NCBI GenBank assembly: GCA_025024175.1
Contig: QCXZ01000064.1
Coordinates: 22,564,286-22,628,285 of the forward strand
Source: Rhyzopertha dominica
Taxonomy: Eukaryota > Arthropoda > Insecta > Coleoptera > Bostrichidae
Reading direction: 5' to 3'
DNA: 64,000 nt
Every line of letters starts with the position of its first letter. Positions within the stretch are counted from its first letter, which is position 1. The notes under the pieces are model-generated. The model searched no databases. It was not told the DNA's origin and worked only from the letters and a program-made list of their open reading frames with translations. The translations under genes and the position numbers were made by a program. Positions 48,256 through 59,509 of this stretch are shown here, in pieces.

Positions 48256-48785
48256 AAACCCTTCACCAATGCTTTGTGCAAATGGGCCTACTACAGTGGC
48301 TTTACATCTAAAATTCCTGAAGTGACACCTTCAAGACGTTATCGAAACTACTGTAAGGTTCCATTGATAGTCCACAGATGGCGCTGATTCTGCTAGCACG
48401 CAACAATATTTTATCTAATACCTATGATTTAAGCAATTATTTTCCATTCAATAGGATATCAAACAGCAGCAGAAGAACGGATCGTTTAGATTTTTAGAAG
48501 ATTTCCGTAATTAAATCAAATACGTTTATTGCTATATTCTTACTCATTACCTTACAGTATGTTTGCCATCTTACTAGAGCGCTTAATAAATGCGCGTTTT
48601 TATCGCCCATTGTTTTAAAGCCATAATTAGTTGGAATAAGGTAGTATCCAGGGATGCCAATTATTTCAGTTTAAAATAATGTCCTATAACTTACATCCTC
48701 AGTAATTCCTATGGGAGACAATTCGAGTGAAATATTGAAACGTATGGAGTTTATTTTGGAGGGAAACCCTCTACTCCTGGCAGCA
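48256..48785. other. No recognisable gene
   Basis: Includes the MITE-like end near 48268-48280. No frame of note. Confidence 0.45.
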
Positions 48786-48789
48786 CTCA

Positions 48790-49460
48790 TCCGTAATTTT
48801 TGAAAAAGAAAAAGGGGTCCAGTTATGCCTCATTTTGAGGATATTTAAGTCCTTTTTGAAAACGCGTATAAACAGAACCGATTAAATTTTCAAAATGGTT
48901 CCCATCAACCTTCATATGCAAACGTTGCGTCGCAAGTCAAATGCTATCTTGACATTTCTGAATATTTCTGGGATCAACTGCTGGCACTCAAACCCAATTT
49001 TTTAACGTAATTCGCGCAAGAACGCCAGTTAAGCTTAAAAAATCTTCGACTTCATGTGCCCCTAAAAGAAAAAATCTATGGATGTAATATCTGAAGTCCT
49101 TGTTGGGCATCCGGTCCAATAGCCTTGGGAATTGTCATCAAGGAATTGCCTGACAGGAGCAGCCCCGTCCTGATGAAAAACTAGTTCACTTTCAGTCAGC
49201 TATCCATCTTGTTCAAAGACGCCAATGATATGGGAATAGATTAGTGAGTCGAGTATTTCAGATAGCGTTGATCGTTGCAATTTTCCTCCAGAAAGAAAGG
49301 AGGTATGATCACTGAATCTCATCAACTGAGGATTAATATTCCTCCAGTATCTGAAGTTATGCCGATTGACACTTCAGCAAAAACGTAGACTCTGCTGAGA
49401 AGCAACTATTACAAACAAAACGTGGATTATTGTTGATACGTTCCGTTAGAATTCCAGTCT
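48790..49460 (-). pseudogene. IS630/Tc1-type transposase relic, relative of 26440-27250
   Basis: Minus-strand frames read GRGCSCQAIP / QDGAAPVRQFLDDNSQGYWT, the second catalytic Asp block. Then a block near 49095-49125 stands where 'EWP.RSPDLTPLDFFLWG' is expected, and GHMKSKIF, LAFLRELR, PRNIQKCQDSI and MKVDGNHFENL follow. That is the C-terminal order of this family ('LEDLR..I...P....NV..EF..RL..C...GG.HFEHL'). The frame changes several times. Sequence upstream to 49860 may hold the N-terminus but is not recognisable. Confidence 0.6.
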
Positions 49461-51933
49461 TATCAAAATCGTCTTTTTTATTCGCGCGTGAAGTGAATTA
49501 TGAAAACATATTCATATTCTGTGGGATTCCTCAAGACTTATCACAAGCTGACTTTTTTTGTTTTGCACGAGAGTAGCATGACCTAAAACTTGACTGTAGT
49601 AGCACTTTACCAACAACCCGAACTAGTTTATGTTTTGGATTCCAAATTTTTTCCAAAAATTCCTACGGATACAATTCTGTGAAGCTGCGAGCAGCTCTGG
49701 TCACAATTTCCACATATTTCTGGATGGTAAACAATATTTTGGGCCGGTAAATTTCAACGTTAGTAGTAATCAATTAGAAAATTCAAGCTGGAGATGCAAT
49801 GCAAATAATTTTGGAAGATAGTTCCATTTACACGGTGTGAAAATAAGAAACAAACAATAAAACAAATAAGACCGACTGAGTTGTTTCAGTTTTTAATGCA
49901 TTAGAAACCGGTGATGTTTTCGTTTTCCATCTGCGCGTACAAAAAAAAAACTTTTAATGTGATAAAAAATAATTAAAAAAATATGGATTGTTCTGTTTTC
50001 TGTGTTTCTTCAAAAAGTGCCTTTAATATCTTTAAAATGAGGTATCGTTCAACCCTTCTTTCCTATTCAGGAATTGAGGGTGAGAGCTGCCAATTGTAGA
50101 GGATTGTTCTGATAAATTCGAAAATTAATCACAAAATCGACTTCTTTCAGAACTGCACTCGAATTTGTCTCCTGTAGGTATGATTATTGAGGGTGGTTCG
50201 TTTTTATTAAAACGGTTATGACAGCATGACGTACTTGCTACTTTGACACATATGTGTTGAGGTTTTTGGGCCAGGAATGGAACTCTATTGTTTTGTATAT
50301 TTACATGAAATCAGTATTGCCGTGCCAGATTTCGGCTACATTTAACTTATTTACGTAATGGTTTAAAGATTATAAAATTTATAGGATGTAAATTAATAGG
50401 GAACGTACAGAACTAAAATGAGGGTCCAAAATAGGGAAATTAGCTGGACTTTCTACCTGAAACAGTTCTTGGGTTTTTAGTTGTGTGAAAAACCTTTAAT
50501 AATGTAATTTAAGAGACTACACAATTAATACTTACATTACCTAGTACGTATCTGTTTTTGTCTAGTTTATAATTAATAATAGCCTGTGCTATAAACTATG
50601 TTTGTTATTTCCCGTAAGTAGTTAATGTTGGTATTTTTGATGTCTACAATCTTTTATTTCAAAATTTTACTTTCGCTAACTCTCAACCTATACATGGTAT
50701 ACCATTAATGTAGCATTGTTTCTTTTTTAAAGCTCTATAACCTAAAAATATATTTTTAAAACTGAGAAGCACTTTATAAACCATATGTATATGTATGTTG
50801 TCTACAGCTAGTCGTTTGGGCATTGTTTGATGTTTTATCAAAAATTTGACGTTTGCATCATACCCAAAAATATCGAATACCTCGAAAGGTAAAAAATAGC
50901 AAGATGTAGTTTTTTTAAGTTCGATTGTGAAAAATTCTATCATAATGTTTCAAAACCGACAACTTTCACATGCAGATTTCTTGTGAATAAATTTTCGAAT
51001 TTTGACAAATTTAATCACGGATAACGGTCATCCAATGAAAATTAACTGTCTTTAACAGTATATTTCTGTACGAGACATTCTCTATTAATTTGTAGTAGCA
51101 ATGTGCAAAGAACAACGAAAGAAAGACGCGATACAATTTATTTCACTTTTCTGTAAAACTTTTACTTTATCCGTATTTTGTGTTTGTGCTGTGTGGTTTT
51201 TACATAGTAATTTGATACGACATACATAATAAAAACACAAAGTAGAAAGAATCGATATGATTTACTGCATTGGAGAACACGAAGGAAACTGTTTGTTAGC
51301 GTCTGTCTAAGACGCTTGAAGTTAACTTTGATGGAAGTGGAACCATGTATTACCCTAAGTTTGAAGGCATACTTCCGTAGCGAAATAAAAAATCATTACA
51401 TGTTTTGATCAGTTTTGTCGAAAATCTGAATACAGGTGTAAGGGTTCTAGAGAAATAAATTAGTAAGAAATATTTAATGAAGAAGAAAATTAAATGAACC
51501 CCTTATCATACACACCTTAAAACTGGAGAGGATCAGTAATTCTTCGATTACGTTCTTTTTAGCAATTCAGTTCTTTTTCACAGAAATATGGATGTTGTTA
51601 GTGACTAACATAGATTCATAGATCGTTGATCCACATTGTCTAGTTGTGCAGATTTAGTCGCTGAAAACGTGAAAGGGAAAGCGTAAAGCAATTATAGATG
51701 GTCGCTGTTATTACAAAGAGAGGAAAGAGTGCTCTGGAAATGTGAGAAATATAAAAAAACGAAGTATCGTGCTCTTCTAACTACAACAGAGGACAAAATC
51801 CTGAAAATGGGTCAACCACAACTATTGTGGCAGAGAAAGAAGAAGCACAAATATATAACATTATATTTTCAACAGTAATTGCAAATCTTTGCCTACTGTC
51901 CAGAAGCGCTCATTGGTATACGAATGGTGCATT
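49461..51933. other. No recognisable gene
   Basis: AT-rich. Frames at 49630-49821 (plus) and 50683-50943 (minus) are short and show no motif. No splice-flanked exon candidate was found. Confidence 0.5.
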
Positions 51934-53935
51934 GAAAACTGTGCCTTTGCTTTTGCATCAATTATATACTATACATGGCTTAAAATAGTCATTGCCATTC
52001 ATGGGCGAACCCAGCTTTTAGTTTAGGGGGGGTCAAAGCAGGAACGTCCTGTAGAGTATAATTCAACATAAATAGAAATAATAAATGTTTATAAGATATA
52101 GGTACTTAAGTAATTAATGAAGCATTTATTCCATGAATAATCTTCGTAGATTTTCTGCAAGGCGACTTAAAACACCTTCTGTGAAATAAAAACCCAAATT
52201 ATTTATATGTTTTCTATGTACACTGATCGTACAAAGCCCCTTTATTACTAATTCCGTTATTGATGAACTCAGTTTTAGGTGAGGCGCATACAGTTGCATC
52301 GCTCTAGCGTTTAACAAAAAATGAGTTGATACATTTTATTTGGGAGAATAAAGATCCGTGATCAACATAATGTATAATGATATCATACGAAGTACCAAAG
52401 GAACATAAATTTCGCCTTAAAAGTTCTACTAATATTAACACGATTTCTGATTCAGAATTAACATATATCAAAGACTAATGCATTAACCGAGGCGCGTTTA
52501 GTACAGCTTAAACTTCTCACACCAGAAGCTTTAGAAATTTAAGCTGGGAGTTCATATGTATAGGTGCAAAAGACATAATTGTGGTAATTTTTACTCCCCA
52601 GGGAAAGAGACTCGGTGGATAACTAACTAAAACTCAGAACGACAAATGCCTCAGCATTATGCGTCAAGCCAACCTTTTTAGATCGCCAGTGCATTGCTCT
52701 CAAAAATTAACCGATCACTTAATATTTTAACCGAAGCTTCATTTAAATAAACTGAAATATATTTAATTACATTTTTAATAACACACCGGGTTTTAATTCG
52801 TGCTGATAATGCTTTTACTGGATTCCTAAAACTTATTTTAATTAAACTGACTTTCATAAACGTGAGTGCGGATGGATTTTTAGTTTTTTTTTGTATTAAT
52901 TGTTGAATGTAACGGGAATTTAGAAATATGGTACAAAAGTTAGAGTTATCACCGAATAAATGACAGATTCTGATGTGATTCCGTATAACAGTAGTTAGTT
53001 GAGCAATCTTTATAGGAAACTTTAGAAGAGAACTAAGCAGAAATCGTGCTATGACTCATCCTGACCAAGATAGTCTTTTAAAGTTATATCTGCCCTAAGA
53101 CAACGATTCTGACCAACAAGAAAGTTGCAGTTACAGCTTCAAAACGCACATGGCATCGATTAAGCTTGGAAACCTTTTGACAACGACTTATTGCAGAAGG
53201 TCATTTGCAAGGGTCATATATGAGTTCTGGATGAAAATTGTGAAATACACTTGCCCATGTTGCCATTAGTTTACGCACTTTTACCTGAGAAAACAGAAAT
53301 TACGTACAAAAGCCTACTCCAGCAACAAAAAAGTCTACAACCGTTGTTGACTGAAAAAGCCATGATCAGGGTTTGTAAAGAACGATTTCCAAATGCACAA
53401 ATTTGTGGTTGTTTTTTCATTTCACCCAGCGTATTTACCGCGCTATTCAAAACAACAGATTAAAACGGCGATATGATACGGACGCAAATTTTGCGTTAAA
53501 GCTACCTATGTTGTTGCTTTGTGAAAGTGACATATTCCCCAAGAAGAAAAAGTTCATCAAGTAATTAGTTACGTTGGACGCCCACACTGATGTCAGCCAC
53601 TATTTTCCCAAGAAATATGGAACGTACGCGACTCAGCTTTAAATAATTTACCTAAAACAATTAACTCCGTCGAAAGATGACATAGAGGCTTTGAGGAACA
53701 ACTGTCTGCACACTATCAGAATATTTGGAAGTTTATAAAATACATTAAAACAAAACAAAGCTGAGGTAAATGAAGTTCGCTTTGAGCAATATGCAGCTGG
53801 ACAAGAACCTCAAAAATCAAGAAAAAAAAGATTGTTCGGCGCGGCTGAAAGAATATGAAAAAAACAATATCCTAGATTTTAACAGAGGCTTTGCGCATAA
53901 TATTCTATTATAATGATCTTTTATGTTTATGTTTT
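51934..53935 (+). mobile_element. MULE-like element with transposase remnants (inverted relative of 37.07-39.03 kb)
   Basis: From 51935 to about 53260 the sequence is the reverse complement of roughly 37200-38530. Landmarks are CATGGGCGAACCCAGC at 52004, the GACGTTCCTGC block and the CAAGGCGACTTAAAACACCT block. At 53250 it runs directly into MULE transposase sequence (to 53935). The inverted match starts about 65 bp outside the ATGGGCG-like end, so the shared unit is larger than the element defined by those ends. The other end is not recognised. Confidence 0.65.
53251..53930 (+). pseudogene. MULE transposase fragment, frameshifted
   Basis: The first frame (53251-53463) reads LPLVYALLPEKTEITYKSLL then AMIRVCKERFPNAQICGCFF, the MULE core 'P.VYAL...K....Y...', with the acidic residue of the usual 'DFE.A' block lost. 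After GCFF the family's 'H..Q...RAIQ' continues only in another frame (AIQNNRLKRRYDTDANFALK). Further on, 53660-53860 has INSVE, then RGFEEQLSAHYQNIWKFIKY and NEVRFEQYAAGQEPQKSRKK, the C-terminal part. The order fits one transposase broken by at least two frameshifts. Confidence 0.75.
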
Positions 53936-54398
53936 TTTTTGTAAATTTAGTTTCGCATTTTGCCGAGTTTGTTTATAAGCTAATTCTATTATTTCTGACT
54001 ACTGCTATTGCTATACACCTTATTAATTACATGTTATTTTATTACCGATTTTTACATATTTTTTTCATACTAGCTGCGATGTCTATGAAGTGTTACTAAT
54101 TATTTGCAAGGTATTGAAAACCTGTTATTCGGTGAACTCTGTGCTGCGAGTTTTCAGNGCAGTGAATTGTGTTTGGTGAACATTCCGCCCTGAATCTTCC
54201 TCGATTCCCTTATTTATATACACGTGTTCATTCCTTAACAATACTACTAATAATAAGTATTTCATATTTTCCCTTGTCTTTAATAACTGTAACTCATTAA
54301 TGCCGCGTGCTAAACTACGCGCTACTAACTGTTCATGTTTTAAGCGATTAGAGAATAAACAACACCTGATAAACATAAAACTTCAATAGCATCTTTCA
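53936..54398. other. Upstream region of lipase B
   Basis: No gene recognised; one ambiguous base near 54159. An acceptor-like TTTATTTCAG lies at 54402-54411, so an upstream leader exon could splice into the first coding exon. An in-frame ATG at 54399 makes this unnecessary. Confidence 0.4.
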
Positions 54399-55196
54399 AT
54401 GTTTATTTCAGGTCTGCTGGTAGCGTTTGTTATATGGCGGACAATCACTGCACATTCTATACCTCCTAATACCGGCTTAAATGCGGTAAGTTTTACTATA
54501 ACATTGATTTGTCTGTGCAAATGTCGTTTTATATTCTAAAGACGCAGCAAATTCAGTACTTTGGATATGAGGATATGAAATCCACGAAGTCATAACAGAA
54601 GATGGTTATATTTTGCAACTTCATCGAATACCAAATGGCCTGAATAGCTCGGTGCATCACCGGGATGTTGCATTTCTGATGCCGGGGTTTATTTGCTCGT
54701 CCGGAATGTTTGTAACAAATGGTCGTCAAAAGAGTTTGGCCTATATTTTAGCGGACAGAGGTTATGATGTGTGGATTGGGAATGGCAGAGGAACCACCTA
54801 CTCTAGAAAACACTTGACTCTCGATCCCGACCGTAATACAGCACAATTTTGGAATTTCAGGTCAGGCTTAAGATGACGGGTTATGAACTTGTAGTTAATT
54901 AGTGAGTGTAGGGGATTAACGATTGTCGACAATTTTGTGTAGTTTCCGCGTTTGATCATTGGGCCCACATCAAACATCTTTGTTGTTTGTTACTTCTGGT
55001 TACTTTCACAGTGACTTTGATCACTTACGCTTTTTAGAACACGTNACTTTCGAAGTCAAAGTCTAACAAAAAAAGTAAAAAAAACAAATCACCAAGGAAG
55101 GAGAGTCGTCATAGAAACAACGTGCCAACCTGATAAAAAATAACTAATTACGAAAAAGGAACTACCTACCTACACGAACTACTTGATAAAAGATAA

Positions 55197-56120
55197 CTAC
55201 AAAATAGCCTTCCAAATGTCACCTAACTCATAATTTTCACAATCCTTATTAAAATTATTAGCATTCCTACAAATTTCTATAGCTTCTTTTATTAGACATA
55301 TGTGATAATATTTTTTTCTATGTAAAATTTTTGTTTTATGAAAGTCAATCATGTGTTGAGTCAAATATGAGTATTTAGCTACGGAAGATTTATCTATCTG
55401 TTGCAGCCTAGTAGCACGTATGTGTTTTTTCAAACTCGTACCTACTTTTCTTTGAGTTTGACCTATGTAGCACTTGCCGCAAGAACAAGTAATTTTGTGA
55501 ACCCTTCACTCCCTAAATGTACCTTATCTTTAGTAGAACTTAAAATTTTATCTAAATTATTATATGTAATATCAACAGCTAAAATATCGTGTATTCTAAG
55601 CATCCTCTTTAATTTTTCCGAAAGGCCTTGTGCATAAGGCAAACTCACTTCAATTTACTTTGTCCTGGCTAATAATTTACTTGATTTGAATGCGCACTTT
55701 TGTTAAAAACTAACCAAATATTCTTATTGCTATAACAATTTCACACTAGCGCTGATTAAAGATAATATATTTCTTTTTGTAAAGAACTTTCGTCTGAGAT
55801 CCTTTGTGCTCTAATAAATAACGTCCTTATAAGACTATTCTTTTAAGAGGGAGGGTGGTGAGATGTGGAATGTAAATATCTATCTGTGTGTGTTGGTTTT
55901 CTGTAAACCCTGTGTTCTAACTATCCAGTGGTTATTCTATAAATTTGGACATCCAAGAAAGGTAAACTACTATTGCTTTCCAATTCCATAGTAAATTTTA
56001 TGTCAGGCTTTTGACTGTTCAAATGATTTAGAAACTTACCTAACTCTTCTATACCGTGGGGCCAAATAACAAATGTGTTATCTACCTACGTATGCCAACA
56101 TTTTGGCTTAAACTGAAAAC
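55197..56120 (-). mobile_element. Penelope-like element with GIY-YIG domain (in lipase B intron 2)
   Basis: The minus strand reads KMLAYVDNTFVIWPHGIEEL (a YVDD-type motif with the second Asp as Asn) and SLPFLDVQIYRITTG near 55930-55970. Next is HRVYRKPTHTDRYLHSTSHH near 55870-55920, the Penelope reverse transcriptase. Downstream come the Penelope linker LPYAQGLSEKLKRMLRIH (55590-55648) and a GIY-YIG endonuclease start (HKITCSCGKCYIGQTQRKVG, 55440-55495, out of frame with the preceding segment). It ends with SLKKHIRATRLQQIDKSSVA then IKEAIEICRNANNFN and GDIWKAIL up to 55197. Frameshifts separate the parts. The N-terminal reverse transcriptase is missing, so the element is 5'-truncated. Confidence 0.85.
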
Positions 56121-57103
56121 TGAAACATTACCAAGTTAAATTATTATGAAAACTGTTTATCGCTACCTGTTCAAAATTTTCCATAAACAACATATAACAT
56201 ATTGTATGTAAACTCCTAACACACATAATTCTTATTTATATTACAAAGTAACAATTAGTCATTTTGAACTAACGACACCAAAAACCACATTTCAGCATAC
56301 ACGAAGTTGGATATTACGATGTTAGGGCCAGTATTGACTACATCTTAAATGCCAAGAAAAAGAAAAATCTTGTTTATATCGGCCATTCTCAAGGAGTAGC
56401 AGATTTCTTAATTTTAGTTTCCGGATTTACACAGTACAACAAGAAGGTCCGACTTGTAGTAGCTCTAAGCCCGACGTCCTACATGTCTCATTATGGATCA
56501 CCCATACTAAGGCTGCTAACATTATTTACAGGACTTTTTATAGTACGAAAGCGCAATGAGAAGAGTATTCTGGTATAATATTGTATTTATTCATTGTAGC
56601 CTTTAACAAAGCTGTTTGGCATTTATGAGATCCTGCATTATTATTCCAAATTCTACGTAACAGTAACTAAAACAGCTAACAAACTAGGGCTACCGTCTCA
56701 AATTCTCGTTGCGACTGGTTTATTCCTAACTCTGGGATTTGATTACCAACAGTACAATTACGTAAGTAACCAACAAGTACTTAAATAAAGTCGTCATAAT
56801 ATTGTAACTTCAGACTTGGCTTCCAGTGATAGGTTCTGTAGGACCAGCTGGAGCTTCCACATATCAGGTAGCCCATTATGGACAATTAATAAATTCGGGT
56901 AACGTACTCGTATTTCGTAAAAAAAACGATGTGTTCAATAGTGGTATAAATTTTTTCTAGGACGGTTTTGTCAGTTTAACTACGGAAAGAAGGGGAATTT
57001 AAAACAATATGGACAAGAAGTTCCACCAGAGTACCAGTTAGAAAATGTTGAAGTTCCTGTTGCTATATATTATGGATCGAGCGATTACGCTGCATCTCCC
57101 GCT

Positions 57104-59314
57104 GTAAGATCCATTGAACGGTAGCTTCAGAAAGTAACCTCTAGTTAGGTTTTGTACCAATCTGTTATTACTTAGCAATTTTCTTATCCAAAGTTTGGAT
57201 TTGGTTTACTTTTCCACAGAATTTCGTTAAAAAAACTTATTTAGATATTGGGGGTGGGAGTGAGTAGGTTTCCATATAACCCAGGAGGTACTACTCCCTA
57301 TGCGCTGACCAATAAAAGACTTCCTCTGCACGTACTTCTGCATATCCATTTATAAGTAGTGTACCAGGATGCCTGAAAAGATCTGGCATACCGCTCTGTT
57401 TTTCCGCCAACGTAATATTTGAAAAATGTTTCAAATAAACTCATAGGAATATTGTGAACAGGATTCACTATCTTGCAATAAATTACGGAGCACGGAAATA
57501 ACTAAATAGTTATATAAGTACCTAGTTTCATGTAACTGTTATAACCGGTTTTGTACTCTAAACTTTAACCTGTTCACCTGCCATTTATAATTGCTACCTG
57601 TTTTTGTAATATCTAAGCTACCTCCTGCTTCCCCTTCAATTTAATAACGATACAATCAAAGCAGAAGAGATGACAGAAGGGACACAGCGCTTTAATAACA
57701 AGAAAACGAACACTGACCGGAACTTGTTGTCTTTATCAAACATAGTTTGCCAATGCTTCATCTCTATCCCTCATGTGCACCTGAACGTTGATGTCATTCG
57801 ATTGGTTTCGAAAGTCTACGATTTCTTCGCCTCAGTTGGATATTTACATCGCGTAACAAATTCTGTTCTGGTTAGTGCACGTGCACTGAACATCCCCATC
57901 GTATGTAGTGAATGCGGGAGTGAGGCGAAAGGAATTTTGCCTCACTTCTGCCGACTGGATCTCGCTACGTAAGTATCTAGGCATAAAAGTTGTAAATAAC
58001 GGGTAAACCTTGCAACTAATTTACAAAATGAAATTAAAAGTGCATTTTGAAATTTACTTTTTAAGATCTTACTTTGTTTGCAAATATTCATGGAGAGGCG
58101 ACGCCGCACTTGCTTCAACTGGCGAGCCGCCACTGCTCTTTACTGACGTTTATGTTACTGTCCTTAATATGCGCTGTGTAATACTCAAAAGTGGTTTTCC
58201 TCCTTCGAGAACTATCCCTTGCTTTTTGATTTTAATTTTCGAGATTCTTATAAGACCACGCAAATATATACCTATTTTGTTTTAAGTAAATGACAAAAAA
58301 ATGTTAAACATATCCTTCACATTCATTCTGTAAGGACAATTTTCATTAAAACTGCATTCAAAGGTAGGGTTGAAACGCTAAGCAGATACTGTCTTATTTA
58401 AGTAAGAATTTAGGATGGCAATGCCATCTGTCAGCATTACACTGACATGATGACAAAGCCACCTAGCTGCCTTAACGGGAACTACTTCCTAAAGGAAGTG
58501 ACCTGTAGCCTGACAAATTGGCATGCAACTGCATTCTTCAATTTGACAGCAGGCCCCCACGGCACTTTTTGCTGACGGGCAAGAACCAACATACATTAAA
58601 ATGCATGTCTATGCTGTGCTGTCTACACCTCAACCAACTGCAGATAGTACTATTTCGCTGTCATTACAGCTCATCAGTGATGCACTGATGTAGTACTATC
58701 TGCAGTTGGTTGAGGTGTAGTCAGCACAGCATAGACATGCATTTTAATTTTACTGTCTTATTTGCTTTTTTTCAGTGGACATGCCTCTATTAAATTTTTT
58801 TGTTTTGTTTTATCCCGATGTACTCCATTCTGGTTCTTTTTCGCCCATGTACCCTCCTTTACACAGGAACTAGATTCTGAAATCAATACCTATTGCTGTA
58901 TTATACTATTAGACGAAGATACTCGTAATTTCAAAATCTGTTTATTGAAAACCGCTATTTTAACCTCGAAGGTAACAAAAAAGAAAACAATCGAAACACG
59001 AGCGCGCTGGATTTCTTTTTAATTATACAGTGCACAAATAGATTAGCATCACTTATGACTAGAATAAGGAATATGGAGTTGGTTCAGTACAGAACTGAAA
59101 AAATTGTCATTAGGCAAGCTGTAGTTCTTGCAAAAGCAGGAAATGTGGGATTTGTCCTCTTCAGTTCTGAACCCCTCAAATGTTGCATTCTATACAAAAT
59201 TACAAACTAAAGTTTTTCACTACCAACATGTGTATTAAGTACGTTGATGTTATTAAAAACAGTTTCGTAAAGTTTGTATAAATGGGTATGTATAAAGTGA
59301 CATTTCTGTTTTAG
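57104..59314 (+). other. Lipase B intron 6 (2.2 kb)
   Basis: Bounded by CCCGCT|GTAAGA and TGTTTTAG|GATGTT. It contains the foldback MITE at 58595-58748. A 100-codon plus-strand frame at 57670-57972 with four Cys near its end (VCSECGSEAKGILPHFC) resembles no family I can name. Short palindromes such as GATGGCAATGCCATC lie at about 58412-58430. Confidence 0.6.
58595..58748. mobile_element. Foldback MITE
   Basis: A 154-bp hairpin. The left arm starts ATTAAAATGCATGTCTATGC and the right arm ends with its reverse complement. About 57 bases pair with one mismatch (CTGTCTAC against CTGACTAC), and the left arm has 19 extra bases (TTTCGCTGTCATTACAGCT) before the loop. The centre itself is a hairpin, CATCAGTGATGCACTGATG. 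No coding sequence. Relatives are at 6605-6691 and 28889-28968. Confidence 0.9.
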
Positions 59315-59497
59315 GATGTTAGAGACTTGTGCAGCAATTACCGAACGTGATCAGTGAAAGATTGATCCCAAACTGGAATCATATAGATTTTTTATGGGCA
59401 AAAGGTACTGATAAGTATTTATATAATGACGTCGTAGATGTGATAAATCGATATTAAAGAATTGACTAGTGAAAAGAAAGGCTTTGCTCTAATTTCA

Positions 59498-59503
59498 AAT
59501 AAA
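59498..59503 (+). promoter_or_regulatory. Poly(A) signal of lipase B
   Basis: AATAAA about 40 nt after the stop codon; a second AATAAA-like signal (TTAATAAAAG) lies near 59617. Confidence 0.5.
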
Positions 59504-59509
59504 TCGTCA

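Larger units (their letters stand above)
54399..59457 (+). pseudogene. Lipase B: tandem duplicate of lipase A with two frameshifts
   Basis: Exons 54399-54485, 54542-54860, 56296-56542, 56600-56761, 56814-56898, 56961-57103 and 59315-59457 match lipase A one for one, with the same intron phases and proper GT-AG ends. Exons 3, 5 and 6 even have equal lengths (247, 85, 143 nt). The start gives signal peptide MFISGLLVAFVIWRTITAHS. Two breaks are seen. Exon 2 has eight bases where six are expected after the FGY codons (near 54568-54575). Exon 7 lacks one base near 59324. The catalytic Ser (GHSQG), Asp (GSSDYAA) and His (NHIDFLWAK) codons survive, and no in-frame stop occurs outside the shifted parts. 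It is either a young pseudogene or a functional gene with assembly errors. Introns 2 and 6 hold a Penelope-like element and a foldback MITE. Confidence 0.85.

Noticed and set aside
54402..54411. TTTATTTCAG as the acceptor of lipase B exon 2 with an unseen first exon
   Set aside because: Possible, but an ATG at 54399 reads straight into a complete signal peptide with the same exon end and a length like lipase A exon 1, so no extra exon is needed.
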